Shown one piece after another: positions 18,073 through 27,886 of a DNA stretch of 64,000 nt (position 1 is its first letter; every line of letters begins with the position of its first letter). The notes under the pieces are model-generated. The model was not told where the DNA came from. It was given only the letters and a program-made list of their open reading frames with translations, and searched no databases. The translations under genes and the position numbers were made by a program. Source of the DNA: Gammaproteobacteria bacterium (GTDB lineage: Bacteria > Pseudomonadota > Gammaproteobacteria > HK1); contig WLWT01000001.1 in NCBI GenBank assembly GCA_012103455.1, positions 2,094,001-2,158,000 on the forward strand. The letters run 5' to 3'.

Positions 18073-18906
18073 TCAGCCGAGCACTGCCGCGTGTTTATCG
18101 AGCAGCGCTAGCGACTCGTCCCTGCCAACAGGCGGTAGGGTGATGATGGCCCTGAAGACGCCGGCATCGCGGTAAGCCTCCAAGCTTTGCGCATCACCGG
18201 TGGCGCCGAATACGGAGGTTTGAATGGTGCTCATATCCCGTCCGGCGCGATCCGCCACTTCTTTCAGCCTGGCCATTTCTCCTTTGGCGTCCTTGAAACT
18301 ACGGGTGCGCGGCAGCCAACCTTCACAGAAATCCACTACCCGCTCTAGCGAGTATTGGGTCTCGCCCCCGAGCAGAATGGGCGGCGGGGTTTGAATGGGC
18401 TTGGGGTAGGACCAGAGCGGAGCGAAATCCACGAAGGGGCCGTGATACTCGGGCGTTTCTTCCGCCCATAGCGTTTTGATCGCTTTGGCGCGATCGCACA
18501 TGACTTTGAAGCGATCCTTGAACGCGGTGCCGTGATTTTCCATCTCCTCGGCATTCCAACCGGCGCCTATGCCGAGTTCGAAGCGCCCGCCGCAGAGCAG
18601 GTCCAAGGAGGCGCATTCCTTGGCCAAGACAATGGGATCGCGCTCCGTGAGCAGGGCGATCGCCGTGCCTATGCGCATGTTCTTGGTCGCGGCGGCGGCG
18701 AAGGACAGCGCCACCAACGGATCCAAAGTGTGTTTGTATTCCTCGGGCAATTCGGCGCCACCCGGCCATGGGCTCTTGCGGCTGGTGGGAATATGGGTGT
18801 GTTCCGGGATGAATAAGGACTCGAAGCCGCGCTCCTCGGCGGCCCGCGCCAGTTCGTCGATGCGGATGGTGTACCCGGTGGAGAATTGCGTGATGCCTAT
18901 ATGCAT
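18073..18906 (-). CDS. LLM-class flavin-dependent oxidoreductase (F420-type subfamily)
   Basis: A 277-residue TIM-barrel protein of the luciferase-like monooxygenase family. Seen motifs are ESLFIPEHTHIP (about residue 29), DPLVALSFAAAATKNMRIGT (about residue 62) and GRFELGIGAGWNAEEMENHG (about residue 106), the family's diagnostic stretch. LLM proteins named as F420-dependent in databases often use FMNH2 in proteobacteria, so the cofactor is open. It starts the minus-strand set LLM - oxygenase - FAD oxidase - ABC transporter, with a tandem-repeat stretch in its leader. Confidence 0.85.
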   Translation of the reverse strand: MHIGITQFSTGYTIRIDELARAAEERGFESLFIPEHTHIPTSRKSPWPGGAELPEEYKHTLDPLVALSFAAAATKNMRIGTAIALLTERDPIVLAKECASLDLLCGGRFELGIGAGWNAEEMENHGTAFKDRFKVMCDRAKAIKTLWAEETPEYHGPFVDFAPLWSYPKPIQTPPPILLGGETQYSLERVVDFCEGWLPRTRSFKDAKGEMARLKEVADRAGRDMSTIQTSVFGATGDAQSLEAYRDAGVFRAIITLPPVGRDESLALLDKHAAVLG

Positions 18907-18909
18907 GGA

Positions 18910-18982
18910 CCTAGCCTGTGTCGTTAGTTAACTGTGTCGTTAGTTAAGAGATAAGTGCAAGAGGGCGATAAGTGCAAGAGGG
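18910..18982. repeat. Two short tandem duplications in the LLM leader
   Basis: TGTGTCGTTAGTTAA occurs twice in a row, followed by a 17-bp unit (GATAAGTGCAAGAGGGC) twice in a row. Both lie directly upstream of the LLM start, where they could change promoter or leader spacing. Confidence 0.75.
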
Positions 18983-19045
18983 CGGCGCCGGATCGATGCC
19001 GCCCGTAATGGTCGTAGAAGGGCTATAAGCCCTTCGGCAGAGGTT

Positions 19046-19834
19046 TTAGCCCGCGGCCTGCACCGCCCGCTCAGCCATGACGCTGATCAAGTGGGCGCGG
19101 TAGCGGGCGCTACCGTGCAGATCGCTGTTCAAGCCATCAGCCGAGACGCTTACCGAGGCCACCGCGTCCCCGGACCAATTGCCGTCAAGCGCCGCTTCCA
19201 TATCGCCCTGGCGGAACGCGCAGGCGCCAGCGCCGGTGACAGCCACCCGCGCACCGCCCCCTGTGGCCGCCGCGAATACGCCGACCAAGGCGAAGCGCGA
19301 GGCCGGCTGCGGGAATTTGGCGTAGCCCGCTTTGCTGGGGATGGGAAAGGACACCGAGGTGATGATCTCCCCGTCCTCAAGCGCGGTCTCGAACAAGCCC
19401 TTGAAGTAGTCGTCCGCGGCGATGCTGCGGCTAGAGGTGTTGATGGTGGCGCCTAGGCCCAGCACGGCAGCCGGGTAATCGGCCGCTGGATCGCTGTTGG
19501 CCAACGAGCCACCGATGGTGCCACGGTTGCGCACCGCCGGATCGCCGATACGCCCGGCCAGATCGCAAAGCGCCGGTATCGCCGCGCGCACCGCGGCACT
19601 AGCGGCCACTTCCGCGTGCGTGGTCATGGCGCCTAGGGTCACCGTATCACCGGTCACCGTGATACCGCGTAACTCGGCGATGCCGGAGAGCGCCACCAGG
19701 GAGCCCGGATCGGCCAAACGCAGTTTCATGGTGGGGAGCAGCGATTGACCGCCGGCTAAGGCATTGCCACCGCTGCTGAGGGCGGTGCTCGCCTCAGCCA
19801 CCGAGGCAGGTTGATTGATGTCGAAGTTATACAT
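19046..19834 (-). CDS. Molybdenum hydroxylase FAD subunit (CoxM-like)
   Basis: A 262-residue medium subunit. The FAD-binding motifs are AGGQSLLP (about residues 27-34) and TIGGSLANSDPAADYP (about residues 101-116). The ATG at 19834 fits the family start (MYNFDINQPAS) and follows GAGGAA. It passes electrons from the Fe-S subunit to the final acceptor. The gene order S-L-M differs from the classic coxMSL order. Confidence 0.88.
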   Translation of the reverse strand: MYNFDINQPASVAEASTALSSGGNALAGGQSLLPTMKLRLADPGSLVALSGIAELRGITVTGDTVTLGAMTTHAEVAASAAVRAAIPALCDLAGRIGDPAVRNRGTIGGSLANSDPAADYPAAVLGLGATINTSSRSIAADDYFKGLFETALEDGEIITSVSFPIPSKAGYAKFPQPASRFALVGVFAAATGGGARVAVTGAGACAFRQGDMEAALDGNWSGDAVASVSVSADGLNSDLHGSARYRAHLISVMAERAVQAAG

Positions 19835-19860
19835 CGCTTGTGATTCCTCAGATATTGGCC

Positions 19861-22227
19861 TTAAGCGCTGGCTGCTTGGATGGCTTCCCACACGCGCTCG
19901 GGCGTGGCGGGCATTTCAATGTCGGTGACGCCGTAGTCGCGCAGGGCGTCGAGCACCGCGTTGATCACCGCCGGCGGCGAGCCGATGGCGCCGATTTCAC
20001 CGCAGCCTTTAACCCCGAGCGGGTTGAATGGGCAGGGGGTTTCGGTGTTGCCGGTAACCAAGCTGGGCACGTTGTCGGCGCGGGGCATGGTGTAGTCCAT
20101 GAACGAGCCGCTCAGCAGTTGCCCCTCGCTGTCGTAAACGCCGTTTTCAAGCAATGCTTGGCCGATCCCTTGAGCCACGCCGCCGTGCACCTGACCCTGC
20201 ACGATCATCGGGTTGATGATGTTGCCGACGTCATCCACGCAGACGAAGCTGGCCACATCCACCTGTCCTGTGCGCGGATCGACTTCCACTTCGCAGACGT
20301 AAGCGGCGTTGGGGAAGTTGAAGTTCATCGGATCGAAGAACGCTTGTTCGCTTAAACCCGGCTCCAACTCTTCCAGTGGATAGTTGTGCGGCACGTAAGC
20401 GGCAAAAGCCACCTCGGCGATATTGACCGACTTATCGCTACCGGCAACGGAGAAGTTGCCACCGGCGAATTCGATGTCCTCCACCGCCGCTTCCATCAGG
20501 TGCGCGGCGATCTTCTTGCCCTTGTCGATGATCTTGTCGGCGGCTTTGACGATGGCGCTACCGCCCACCGACAACGACCGTGAGCCGTAGGTGCCCATGC
20601 CCATCTGGCCATTGTTGGTGTCGCCTTCGATGACTTCCACGTTTTCGAATGGCACACCGAGCTTGTCCGATACCACTTGAGCGAAGGTGGTGGCATGGCC
20701 TTGGCCGTGGGAGTGACAGCCGGAGAAGACGGTCACGCTGCCGGTGGCGTTGAAGCGCAGTTCCGCCGATTCCCACAGCCCCGCGCGGGCGCCCAATTGG
20801 CCGGCGATAGCCGATGGGGCGGCACCGGTTGCTTCGATCGGCAGAGCGTAGCCAATGCCGCGCTTCTTGCCGGCCGCTTCGGACTGCTGTTTGCGGGCGG
20901 CGAAGCCGTCTGTATCCGCCGCCGCCAGAGCTTTGTCCAAGGTGCGGGCGTACTCACCGGAGTCGTACATCAAGGCCACCGGGGTTTGGTACGGGAACGC
21001 CTCGGGGGCGATGAAGTTACGCCGCCTGAGTTCCGCCGGATGGATGCCCATCTCATGGGCCGCTTTTTCGATGATCCGCTCCAGCAGATAGGTCGCCTCG
21101 GGCCGGCCCGCGCCCCGGTAAGCGTCCACCGGCGTGGTGTTGGTGAACACCGCCCGCACCTGGCAGTAGATAGCCGGTGTGGTGTATTGGCCAGCGAACA
21201 AAGCGGCGTAGAGATAGGTGGGGATCAGCGGCGCGAAAGCGGATAGATACGCGCCCATATTGGCGATGGTATCCACTTTGAAGCCGAGGAATTTGCCATC
21301 CGCGTCCAACGCCAACTCGGCCCTGCTCACATGGTCGCGGCCATGGGCGTCGCTCAAGAAGGCTTCGCTGCGGGTCGCCGTCCAACCGACGGTAATACCC
21401 AGCTTGCGGGCCGCCCAACAGAGTACGGCGTATTCGGCGTACGGATAGATTTTAGAGCCGAAGCCACCGCCTACGTCCGGTGAGATCACACGGAACTTGT
21501 GCTCCGGTTGTTGCAGGACGAAGGCGCCGAGCAGCAAGCGCACCGCGTGCGGCGCTTGGGCGGTGCAGTGCAAGGTCAAATCACCGGTGGCGCTCGAGAA
21601 ACTGGCTACGGCCGCTCTGGGCTCCATGGCATTGGGGATCAGACGGTTGTTGGTGAGCGCTAAATGGGTGACATGAGCGGCGCCCTCGAAAGCACTGTCC
21701 GCTGGCGCTTTTTCGCCGATCTCCCAGAGAAAGCAAGTGTTGTTAGGCGCTTCGTCCCAGATCTGGTGGGTGCCCGCATCAGCAGCGGTGGCCGTCGAGG
21801 CCACCGCGGGCAAGGCTTGGTACTCGACATTGACCGCCTCGGCCCCATCCAGGGCGGCACTGCGCGAATCGGCGATGACGACGGCCACCAGTTCGCCGGC
21901 AAAACGAACCCGCTCATTGGCGATGATCGGCCAGGGGGGTTCGGCCATGGCTGAACCGTCCGGCTGCGTGATACCCCAGCCGACCGGCATACCGCCGATG
22001 CCGTCGGCGGCAACATCCGCGCCCGCCAGCACCGCTTTCACGCCAGCTGAGGCTGCCGCCGCGCTGGTGTCCACACGGGTGATGTCGGCGTGGGCGTGGG
22101 GCGAGCGCACGAAAGCGGCGTGCAGTTGCCCGTGGATTTTTAAATCGTCCACATAGCGCCCGGCGCCGGTGATGAAACGTTGATCTTCAACCCGCCGTAC
22201 GGCGGCGCCAATTCCAGTCTCGCTCAT
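19861..22227 (-). CDS. Molybdenum hydroxylase large subunit (CoxL-like, Form II)
   Basis: A 788-residue molybdopterin-binding subunit of the xanthine dehydrogenase/CO dehydrogenase family. Early residues ([20 protein letters not shown]) are typical of the N-terminal domain. The active-site loop reads [12 protein letters not shown] (about residue 370), the Form II signature, and not the AYxCSFR of proven CO dehydrogenases. The C-terminal catalytic Glu region is [16 protein letters not shown] (about residue 732). It therefore probably oxidises another small molecule such as an aldehyde or heterocycle. It overlaps the small-subunit gene by ATGA (22224-22227). Confidence 0.9.
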   Translation of the reverse strand: MSETGIGAAVRRVEDQRFITGAGRYVDDLKIHGQLHAAFVRSPHAHADITRVDTSAAAASAGVKAVLAGADVAADGIGGMPVGWGITQPDGSAMAEPPWPIIANERVRFAGELVAVVIADSRSAALDGAEAVNVEYQALPAVASTATAADAGTHQIWDEAPNNTCFLWEIGEKAPADSAFEGAAHVTHLALTNNRLIPNAMEPRAAVASFSSATGDLTLHCTAQAPHAVRLLLGAFVLQQPEHKFRVISPDVGGGFGSKIYPYAEYAVLCWAARKLGITVGWTATRSEAFLSDAHGRDHVSRAELALDADGKFLGFKVDTIANMGAYLSAFAPLIPTYLYAALFAGQYTTPAIYCQVRAVFTNTTPVDAYRGAGRPEATYLLERIIEKAAHEMGIHPAELRRRNFIAPEAFPYQTPVALMYDSGEYARTLDKALAAADTDGFAARKQQSEAAGKKRGIGYALPIEATGAAPSAIAGQLGARAGLWESAELRFNATGSVTVFSGCHSHGQGHATTFAQVVSDKLGVPFENVEVIEGDTNNGQMGMGTYGSRSLSVGGSAIVKAADKIIDKGKKIAAHLMEAAVEDIEFAGGNFSVAGSDKSVNIAEVAFAAYVPHNYPLEELEPGLSEQAFFDPMNFNFPNAAYVCEVEVDPRTGQVDVASFVCVDDVGNIINPMIVQGQVHGGVAQGIGQALLENGVYDSEGQLLSGSFMDYTMPRADNVPSLVTGNTETPCPFNPLGVKGCGEIGAIGSPPAVINAVLDALRDYGVTDIEMPATPERVWEAIQAASA

Positions 22228-22709
22228 GCTTGCGAACCTCCCATGGCCGCGGCGCCCGTTCGAATGGCGCGCACGATGTTGTGATAGCCGGTACAGCGGC
22301 AGAGGTTGCCCTCAAGCCAGTGGCGGATGTTGTCTTCTGAGGGACTCGGATCATTGGCCACCAGATCTAGCGCGCTCATGATCATGCCGGGCGTACAGAA
22401 ACCACACTGGAGCGCGTGGTGCTCGCGGAAAGCGGCCTGCATGGGGTGCAGTTCACCGTCCGCCGCCGCCACCCCCTCGATGGTGGTGACATCGGCGCCA
22501 GCGGCCTCGAAAGCGAGCATGGTGCAGGCTTTGACACTCTTGCCATTGACATGCACCACGCAGGCGCCGCATTGACTGGTGTCGCAACCGACATGGGTGC
22601 CGGTGAGGGAGAGGTGTTCACGCAGCAGTTCCACCAGCAGCGTGCGTGATTCGACCTCGCAAGTCACAGCGTTGCCGTTGACTTGCAAGGACACGTTCAT
22701 TTGAGCCAT
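22224..22709 (-). CDS. Molybdenum hydroxylase 2Fe-2S subunit (CoxS-like)
   Basis: A 161-residue iron-sulphur subunit with two clusters. The plant-type ferredoxin ligands lie in [14 protein letters not shown] (Cys 42, 47, 50) with a later Cys in KACTML. The second cluster is bound by CGFCTPG and [15 protein letters not shown] lies just before the first ATG; the fourth codon is also ATG. It is the first gene of the three-subunit operon, with no chaperone or molybdenum cofactor genes visible beside it. Confidence 0.92.
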   Translation of the reverse strand: MAQMNVSLQVNGNAVTCEVESRTLLVELLREHLSLTGTHVGCDTSQCGACVVHVNGKSVKACTMLAFEAAGADVTTIEGVAAADGELHPMQAAFREHHALQCGFCTPGMIMSALDLVANDPSPSEDNIRHWLEGNLCRCTGYHNIVRAIRTGAAAMGGSQA

Positions 22710-22855
22710 GGGCTCCTCCTATGGATGGCGGCTAGGCGCCGGATTGTTGTAAGTGCGAGTCTTCCTCGGCCAGTTTTGCACGTCAAGCGTCTATAGCATT
22801 ACGGCCTGGGCGCCGCCCCGGCCCCCGCCGGTGTGGCGCAGGTTAAGTCACTCAA

Positions 22856-23009
22856 GGGCGCCGCTAACAATAGTCATGGTTTCGTGAGTGCAAGGAAGCA
22901 CCGCGCGCGCAACCGCAGTGTATAGGTGATACCTGAGGATTGGAGCACGGCGCTGACGCCGCAATCGCGGAAAAAGTGCATTTTTAAAAATGCATTTTTA
23001 GAGGTGCTC
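22856..23009 (-). repeat. MITE-1 copy 7, with a duplicated end
   Basis: A full copy whose terminal part carries a duplicated stretch (AAAATGCATTTTT-like), making it about 15 bp longer than the others. Flanks TCAA and TTAA may be a mutated target duplication. Its end overlaps the 3' end of the NUDIX gene. Confidence 0.88.
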
Positions 23010-23510
23010 TTAAATCGGTGGCGCCACACAGGGGCGGCGCAGGGCGCTCAGGGTATCGGGTGTCATGGGCGTATAAGCGCCGTCCAGCACGGTTTGTGGT
23101 GGCACGAAGCAACCGTCTTGTACTTCACCATCATTGAACTTTATCGGTCCGTTCCAGCAGGTGACGAAGATCTGTCCCCAGACCTTGTAACCCGGTGCTT
23201 CGAAATAGAACTGATCGCGGGGCGTCAGGGTGGCGTCTTCTATGCCCAGTTCTTCGGCCAATTCCCGCTGGGCATTGCCGGCATAGGATTCGCCGGGGCG
23301 CAGTACACCGCCGGCGGCGGCGTCGTAATAACCAGGAAAAAGATCTTTGTTTTTAGCCCGTTGCTGGAGGAATAGATCGCCCTGGCCGTTAAAAACAAAA
23401 ATAAAAGTGGCGCGGTGACGCAAACCGAGTTGGCGCACATCGCGCCGCCGCGCCGCGCCGCAAGGGCGATTGCCGATGTTGACCAATTGTACCCGTTCGT
23501 CGTCTGCCAC
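23010..23510 (-). CDS. NUDIX hydrolase
   Basis: A 166-residue NUDIX protein. The box reads GGVLRPGESYAGNAQRELAE followed by ELGI, a full match to G-x5-E-x7-R-E-x2-E-E-x-G. The domain context (LGLRHRATFIFVFNGQG) resembles YfcD/isopentenyl-diphosphate-isomerase-like NUDIX proteins. It hydrolyses a nucleoside or isoprenoid diphosphate of unknown identity. The stop codon lies at the edge of MITE-1, so the last codons may be altered by the insertion. It diverges from the SDR gene across a 100-bp gap that must hold both promoters. Confidence 0.85.
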   Translation of the reverse strand: MADDERVQLVNIGNRPCGAARRRDVRQLGLRHRATFIFVFNGQGDLFLQQRAKNKDLFPGYYDAAAGGVLRPGESYAGNAQRELAEELGIEDATLTPRDQFYFEAPGYKVWGQIFVTCWNGPIKFNDGEVQDGCFVPPQTVLDGAYTPMTPDTLSALRRPCVAPPI

Positions 23511-23610
23511 GAGCGCATCTCGAAACCCACAATTGTCGCAAGTGTAGGACAGCGCCCTTTATACTGCTGTACTTGTCCTCTCACGGGATCTTTCCTCATG
23601 AGTATAGGGA

Positions 23611-24516
23611 ATGACTAAAGTTGCTTTAGTGACCGGCGGTGCCCGCGGTATAGGCGCTGGCATCGCCAAACGGTTGGCGCAGGCGGGCATGCACGTCGTC
23701 ATCGGCGACTTAAATGTAGACATAGAGGGCGCAGACGCAGAGGGCGCAGACGCAGAGGGCGCAGACGCAGAGGGCGCAGACGTAGAGGGCGTAGATGTAG
23801 AGGGCGTAGATGTAGAGGACGCGCAGGCGGGTGAACCCTGGAGCTACGCTCTCGCGGGCGCGCCGCAGGCGGCGGCTACGGTCGCGGCTATTGAACAATG
23901 CGGTGTGCAAGGCCTGGCTTTGCCCCTGGATGTTACCGGGCAAGAGAACTGCAAGAGGGTAGTGGCGGCCGTGCTGGAGCGTTTTGGCCGCCTAGATGTG
24001 CTGGTGAACAATGCGGGTCTGGTGCAGTCGGGGCCGTTAGCCTCCTACGAACCGTACAGCTTGGATCGGTTATTGGCGGTCAACGTCAAAGGTGTGTTCT
24101 ATGCCACCCAAGCGGCGCAAAATGCGCTTGAACACACGCAAGGCGCTATTGTGAACGTAGCCTCCATCGCCGGTAAAAAAGGCCACCCGAATCTATCAGC
24201 GTACTGCGCCACCAAGTTCGCCGTTATAGGCGCGACCCAGTCCCTGGCTTTGGAATTCGCGCCCCTCAACATCCGTGTTAACGCTCTTTGCCCCGGGATT
24301 GTGGGAACAGCGATGTGGTTGGATCATCTAATGGCGGACGAAACTGCGGACCGGGCCGAATTGGAGCAGCGTTTCGAAGAGGTTATGCACGAGCGCATTG
24401 CACTCGGTAGGCCGCAGACAGTGGAGGATATGGGAGAGGCCGCGCTCTATCTTGCCACCGCGCCCAATGTGACCGGCATTGCTCTGAATGTCGCTGGCGG
24501 CCTGGAAATGAATTAG
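23611..24516 (+). CDS. Short-chain dehydrogenase/reductase with an internal repeat insertion
   Basis: A 301-residue classical SDR: cofactor motif [10 protein letters not shown] (residues 8-17), NNAG near residue 132, catalytic Ser in [10 protein letters not shown], and Y-x3-K in YCATKF (about residue 196). After strand beta-2 (VVIGDLNVD) it carries six in-frame 15-bp units coding for EGADA-type pentapeptides (residues 39-68), adding an acidic loop of about 30 residues near the cofactor pocket. The normal family length is about 250, so the insertion explains the excess. The amidohydrolase gene follows nine bases after the stop. Substrate unknown. Confidence 0.85.
   Translation: MTKVALVTGGARGIGAGIAKRLAQAGMHVVIGDLNVDIEGADAEGADAEGADAEGADVEGVDVEGVDVEDAQAGEPWSYALAGAPQAAATVAAIEQCGVQGLALPLDVTGQENCKRVVAAVLERFGRLDVLVNNAGLVQSGPLASYEPYSLDRLLAVNVKGVFYATQAAQNALEHTQGAIVNVASIAGKKGHPNLSAYCATKFAVIGATQSLALEFAPLNIRVNALCPGIVGTAMWLDHLMADETADRAELEQRFEEVMHERIALGRPQTVEDMGEAALYLATAPNVTGIALNVAGGLEMN
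23725..23814. repeat. 15-bp minisatellite inside the SDR gene
   Basis: Six consecutive 15-bp units (consensus GAGGGCGCAGACGCA, last three slightly changed) in frame with the SDR. Copy-number changes would keep the frame and lengthen or shorten the acidic loop. Confidence 0.9.
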
Positions 24517-24525
24517 TTTCTCGCC

Positions 24526-25692
24526 GTGGCCACCACACTTCGCAATGTGCGCATTTGGGATGGAGAGGGCTTTGCCGCCGCCGATGCGGTGACCCTCGAG
24601 GGTGAGCGTATCGCCGCCGTGCATTGCGCTGATGAGGCCCCGGAGGTGGCCCATTGCATAGATTGTTCGGGCCTGACACTGTTACCCGGTTTGTTCGATG
24701 CGCATGTGCACATGGAACTCAACCCTGATGAGAACCAAACCCCGGATCCCAAGCGGCCTGATCAGACGCCGCTCATGATCGAACGGGCGGCGGCCATGGT
24801 GCGGGCCGGCATTACCACCGCCAGGGATTTAGGCGGCGGGCGTGGCTGGGAGCTGGCGCTGCGCGAGCGTATCGCCAGCGGAGAACTCACCGGTCCGCGT
24901 CTGCTCTGCGCCGGCCAGCCACTGACCAGCACAGGGGGGCACTGCCATTTCTGGGGCGGCCAAGTGGACTCCATCGAAGCCGCTCGTGATCACATTGAAG
25001 ACCAATGTGCCCGCGGCGTTGATCTCATCAAGGTGATGGCCACCGGCGGGGTGATGACGGCGGGGACTAAACCTTCCAGCGCGCAATTCGATCAGCCAAC
25101 CCTTGATGCCATCGTGGAGCAAGCCCATGCGCGGCAACGCCCGGTGGCAGCCCATTGCCATGGCAGCGACGGCATCCGGGCCGCCGCGCTGGCTGGCGTA
25201 GACACCATAGAACACTGTTCCTGGGTAGGCCAGCACGGCTGGGCCAGCGATTATAGAGATACAGTGGCGGCACTCATCGCCTCGCGCGGGATCCGCGTAT
25301 CGCCGACCATCAGCCGCGGTTGGCGGCGCTTCTTAGACGGCGATCAGGCACGCCTTAGGCTTATTCGAACGGCTTGGTCGGGTATGCGGGGGCATAACAT
25401 CGCTTTTGTGGCCTCCACCGATGCGGGCATCCCCGATGTTTATCATCATCATCTGCCGCAGGCACTGCCGGTATTCGCCGCCATCAGTGGCATGTCCAAT
25501 AAAGAAGTGCTAACGAGCGCGACGTCCGGCGCAGCCGATGGACTGGGCGTCAGTCATATCACCGGGCGTATCGCACCAGGGCTGTACGCTGACTTGATGT
25601 TGGTCGATGGGGATCCGTGCGCTGATCTGTCCACGCTTGCGCAACCCGCGGCGGTTTGGGCTAGGGGCCGCGATGTGCTGCCGCTGGATTAG
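24526..25692 (+). CDS. Amidohydrolase-family protein (prolidase/imidazolonepropionase-like)
   Basis: A 388-residue metal-dependent hydrolase of the amidohydrolase superfamily. Metal ligands are visible as HVHME (about residue 64, strand 1), the Lys in VDLIKVMATGG (about residue 170), AAHCHG (about residue 207), TIEHCSW (about residue 229) and STDAG (about residue 305). It starts with GTG at 24526, nine bases after the SDR stop, so the pair is probably co-transcribed. It would cleave a cyclic amide, peptide or similar C-N bond; the substrate is unknown. Confidence 0.82.
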   Translation: MATTLRNVRIWDGEGFAAADAVTLEGERIAAVHCADEAPEVAHCIDCSGLTLLPGLFDAHVHMELNPDENQTPDPKRPDQTPLMIERAAAMVRAGITTARDLGGGRGWELALRERIASGELTGPRLLCAGQPLTSTGGHCHFWGGQVDSIEAARDHIEDQCARGVDLIKVMATGGVMTAGTKPSSAQFDQPTLDAIVEQAHARQRPVAAHCHGSDGIRAAALAGVDTIEHCSWVGQHGWASDYRDTVAALIASRGIRVSPTISRGWRRFLDGDQARLRLIRTAWSGMRGHNIAFVASTDAGIPDVYHHHLPQALPVFAAISGMSNKEVLTSATSGAADGLGVSHITGRIAPGLYADLMLVDGDPCADLSTLAQPAAVWARGRDVLPLD

Positions 25693-25998
25693 CTGACCGT
25701 ATGCGCCGGGGCGGTGTCAAAAAAGCCGATCATCGGGCCATCACTGATCCCCCTCGCAGCACCGTTCGACGCTTAGCCGTTTGGTGTGCGTGAACATATA
25801 ACGCCGGCAGTTAGGCTGCGAGCACCACCAAGAGCAGCGCTTTTAATCCAACCACCGGACTGCATGAACTCCATGCGTGCGCCGCGAACAGCGCCGGTTA
25901 CGTTCCAGGCGAAAGCAACCCCTGCCCGTTTTCGTTGGCGCAAGAGAGCGGCGCAAGCGATGGAAGCGAAGCAGATAAGGGCACCGGTGATGACTATA
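25693..25998. other. Intergenic with a possible membrane-protein relic
   Basis: On the minus strand a short hydrophobic frame (ITGALICFASIACAALLRQR) runs from the MITE edge near 25995 and then loses any recognisable character. It may be the tail of a membrane protein cut by MITE-1 copy 8. Nothing else is seen. Confidence 0.35.
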
Positions 25999-26138
25999 GG
26001 GCACCTGCTAAACATGCACTTTTTCCGCGATGGCGGCGTCAGCGCCGTGCTCGAATCTTCAGGTATCACCTATACACTGCGGTTGCGCGCGGTGCTTTCT
26101 TGCACTCACGGAACAATGACTATTTTTAGCAGGTGCCC
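25999..26138 (+). repeat. MITE-1 copy 8
   Basis: Full-length copy with ends GGGCACCTGC and GCAGGTGCCC. It truncates the integron-integrase relic that begins a few bases to its right. Confidence 0.9.
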
Positions 26139-26144
26139 TAATGA

Positions 26145-26568
26145 CGCGCCCGAATCAGGCTCAACATCTGCTGCAACGAAGCCGGGTATGTGAACCGGCA
26201 CGCCCGGCCCAATTGGCCGCCGATTCGGTACCGGCCAGGGCCGCATGCTCCGGTTCAAGCGGTCGCGCCGCCTCACGCCAAAACAACCAATCCACAAGCT
26301 TGATCCGCAGGCGTATCGGCTAACTCAAGCAGTAATCAACGCAACGCCTCCACGGCTCGCTTAAATTGCCCATCCTGTAATCGATGTTGGCGCGGCAAAT
26401 CTCGCAGAAAAGCCTCTATATCCGCCTTGGATAAAGCCGGCAATGATTTATCCAGAAAGGCTTTGAGCAAACCTTCGGCCTATCGGGCATAGCGACGCCG
26501 CGCGCCTTCGGGCAGCTGTTTTTTGGCTAACAGGTTAAGGTATTTGTGCCAATGGGATGGGCGTTCAT
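26145..26568 (-). pseudogene. Integron-type tyrosine recombinase (intI), N-terminal relic
   Basis: Read leftwards from the ATG at 26568, three frames give the N-terminal region of a long integron integrase: WHKYLNLLAKKQLPEGARRR, then (after a TAG) KAFLDKSLPALSKADIEAFL with RQHRLQDGQFKRAVEALR, then VDWLFWREAARPLEPEHAAL. One base is missing near codon 6 relative to the copies at 29048 and 44613, stops occur, and the catalytic C-terminal domain (R-H-R-Y) is absent because the fragment ends at MITE-1. It is assigned to the integron-integrase group from this N-terminal pattern and from the attI-like block next to it. Confidence 0.65.
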
Positions 26569-26596
26569 CTGAGAAGTGATGATGCGTGGTTACTCG

Positions 26597-26646
26597 GGTT
26601 AATCAGAAATATATCGTACTAGATAGTCTCTGCCTAGTGCAGTATA
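26597..26646 (+). other. attI-like site 2, interrupted
   Basis: GGTTAATCAG, the TCTCTGCCTAGTGCAGTATA segment and other conserved positions match site 1, but IS630-I copy B is inserted at the TA after CAGTATA, and the expected GTTAGGC core is not found on the far side. Confidence 0.6.
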
Positions 26647-27759
26647 TACCAATCGCCATTGAAAATGCGAATCTAGAATACTTACATTAGCTAGCTGATT
26701 ATGGTCAAAATAAGCTTATGAACAATCATTTAATACCCAGCGAGCGCGATGAACTCGTAAAATCTCATCGTAAAGAGAGAGATGGGCGTATTCGAGACCG
26801 AATAAAAGCTGTTTTAGCTTTTGATGAGGGTTATAGTTATTCAGAAATTTCTAGGATTTTGCTTTTAGATGATGAGACTATTAGACGCCATGTCGATGAT
26901 TACTTTTCTAAAGCTAAGCTGAAGCCCGAAAACGGAGGCAGCAAAAGTGATTGAGACGAGAATGAAACAGCAAAGCTCGTTAAACACCTAGAAGGAATGA
27001 CTTATCCTTATGTTAAGGACATTTGCACTTATGTGAAGTTGAATTTTGGTAAGGTTTACAGTGTAAGCGGCATGACAAAATGGCTGCATCGCAATAATGT
27101 CTGCCATAAGAAGCCTGATGCAGTGCCAGCGAAAGCAAACGCACAGGCGCAAAAAGCGTTTGTCAAAGACTATGAACATCTTTCGAAAGACGCTAAAAAC
27201 AAGGGTTTAATCTATTTCTCGGACAGTTTTCATCCGCAGTATCAAACGCGGTTGGCCTATGGATGGATTTTAAGAGGCACTCGAAAAAGTATTGCCACAA
27301 CGGCTCGTCAAACACGATTGAATTTCATTGGTGCTGTATCTTTGGATGGTCACAAAATAATCCACATTGAAGTTGAGCGAGTGAATGCGCAAACCATTAA
27401 ATCTTTTCTAAAATCTCTACGCAAACGGCATGCACCAGAGAAAGACATTCATGTAATTTGGGATAATGCGGCTTATCATAAGAGCAAAGACGTTCAGTCT
27501 TATGCCAAGGACTCAAACATTAAATTACACTATTTGCCGCCCTATTCACCGAATTTAAATCCAATTGAGCGACTTTGGAAAATGATGCATGAAGCGGTTA
27601 CTTATAATCGGTACTATGAGAAGTTTTTAGATTTTCGGGAAGCCTCTTTGAATTTTTTCAAGCGCATTGAAAGACGAAAGGCTTTATTGAGAAAAAGAAT
27701 CACTGATAGATTTCACATTATTAATGCACCGATGTTCGCATCTTGAAGTGTGATGGGTA
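26647..27759 (+). mobile_element. IS630-I copy B
   Basis: 1113 bp with ends TACCAATC (one mismatch) and GATGGGTA, flanked by TA. On its right the minus strand holds a Shine-Dalgarno-like sequence and the first codons of another cassette ORF (ATGAATCACGAATA), which the element cuts off. Confidence 0.9.
26718..27746 (+). pseudogene. IS630-I transposase with internal stop (copy B)
   Basis: Same 342-codon DDE transposase as copy A, with the same TGA replacing the Leu codon at position 79 (26952-26954). The catalytic part from codon 94 onward is intact. Copy B differs from A at scattered positions, so the nonsense allele has transposed at least once, probably with transposase supplied by intact copies such as C and D. 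Confidence 0.9.
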
Positions 27760-27805
27760 TATTCGTGATTCATAACAAACCTCACTTAAGGCTTCTATTT
27801 TAGAT

Positions 27806-27886
27806 CGCTAACGCTAGCCGTAACCGGCGCATTTGTAGTGAGCGTAGCGAACGAAAAATGCGTCCGAGTTTACGGCCTTGTTAGAT
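27806..27886 (-). other. attC site of the coiled-coil cassette
   Basis: On the minus strand: inverse core ATCTAAC, a long stem built on GGCCGTAAACTCGGACGCATT / AATGCGCCGG..TTACGGC, and core GTTAGCG. Length 81 bp. Right after the core another cassette start is seen, cut by IS630-I copy B. Confidence 0.7.

Noticed and set aside
19046..22709. Aerobic CO dehydrogenase
   Set aside because: The large subunit has the Form II active-site loop, so CO oxidation should not be assumed.
23725..23814. Possible CRISPR-like array
   Set aside because: The 15-bp units are contiguous, without spacers, and in frame with the SDR gene; it is a coding minisatellite.
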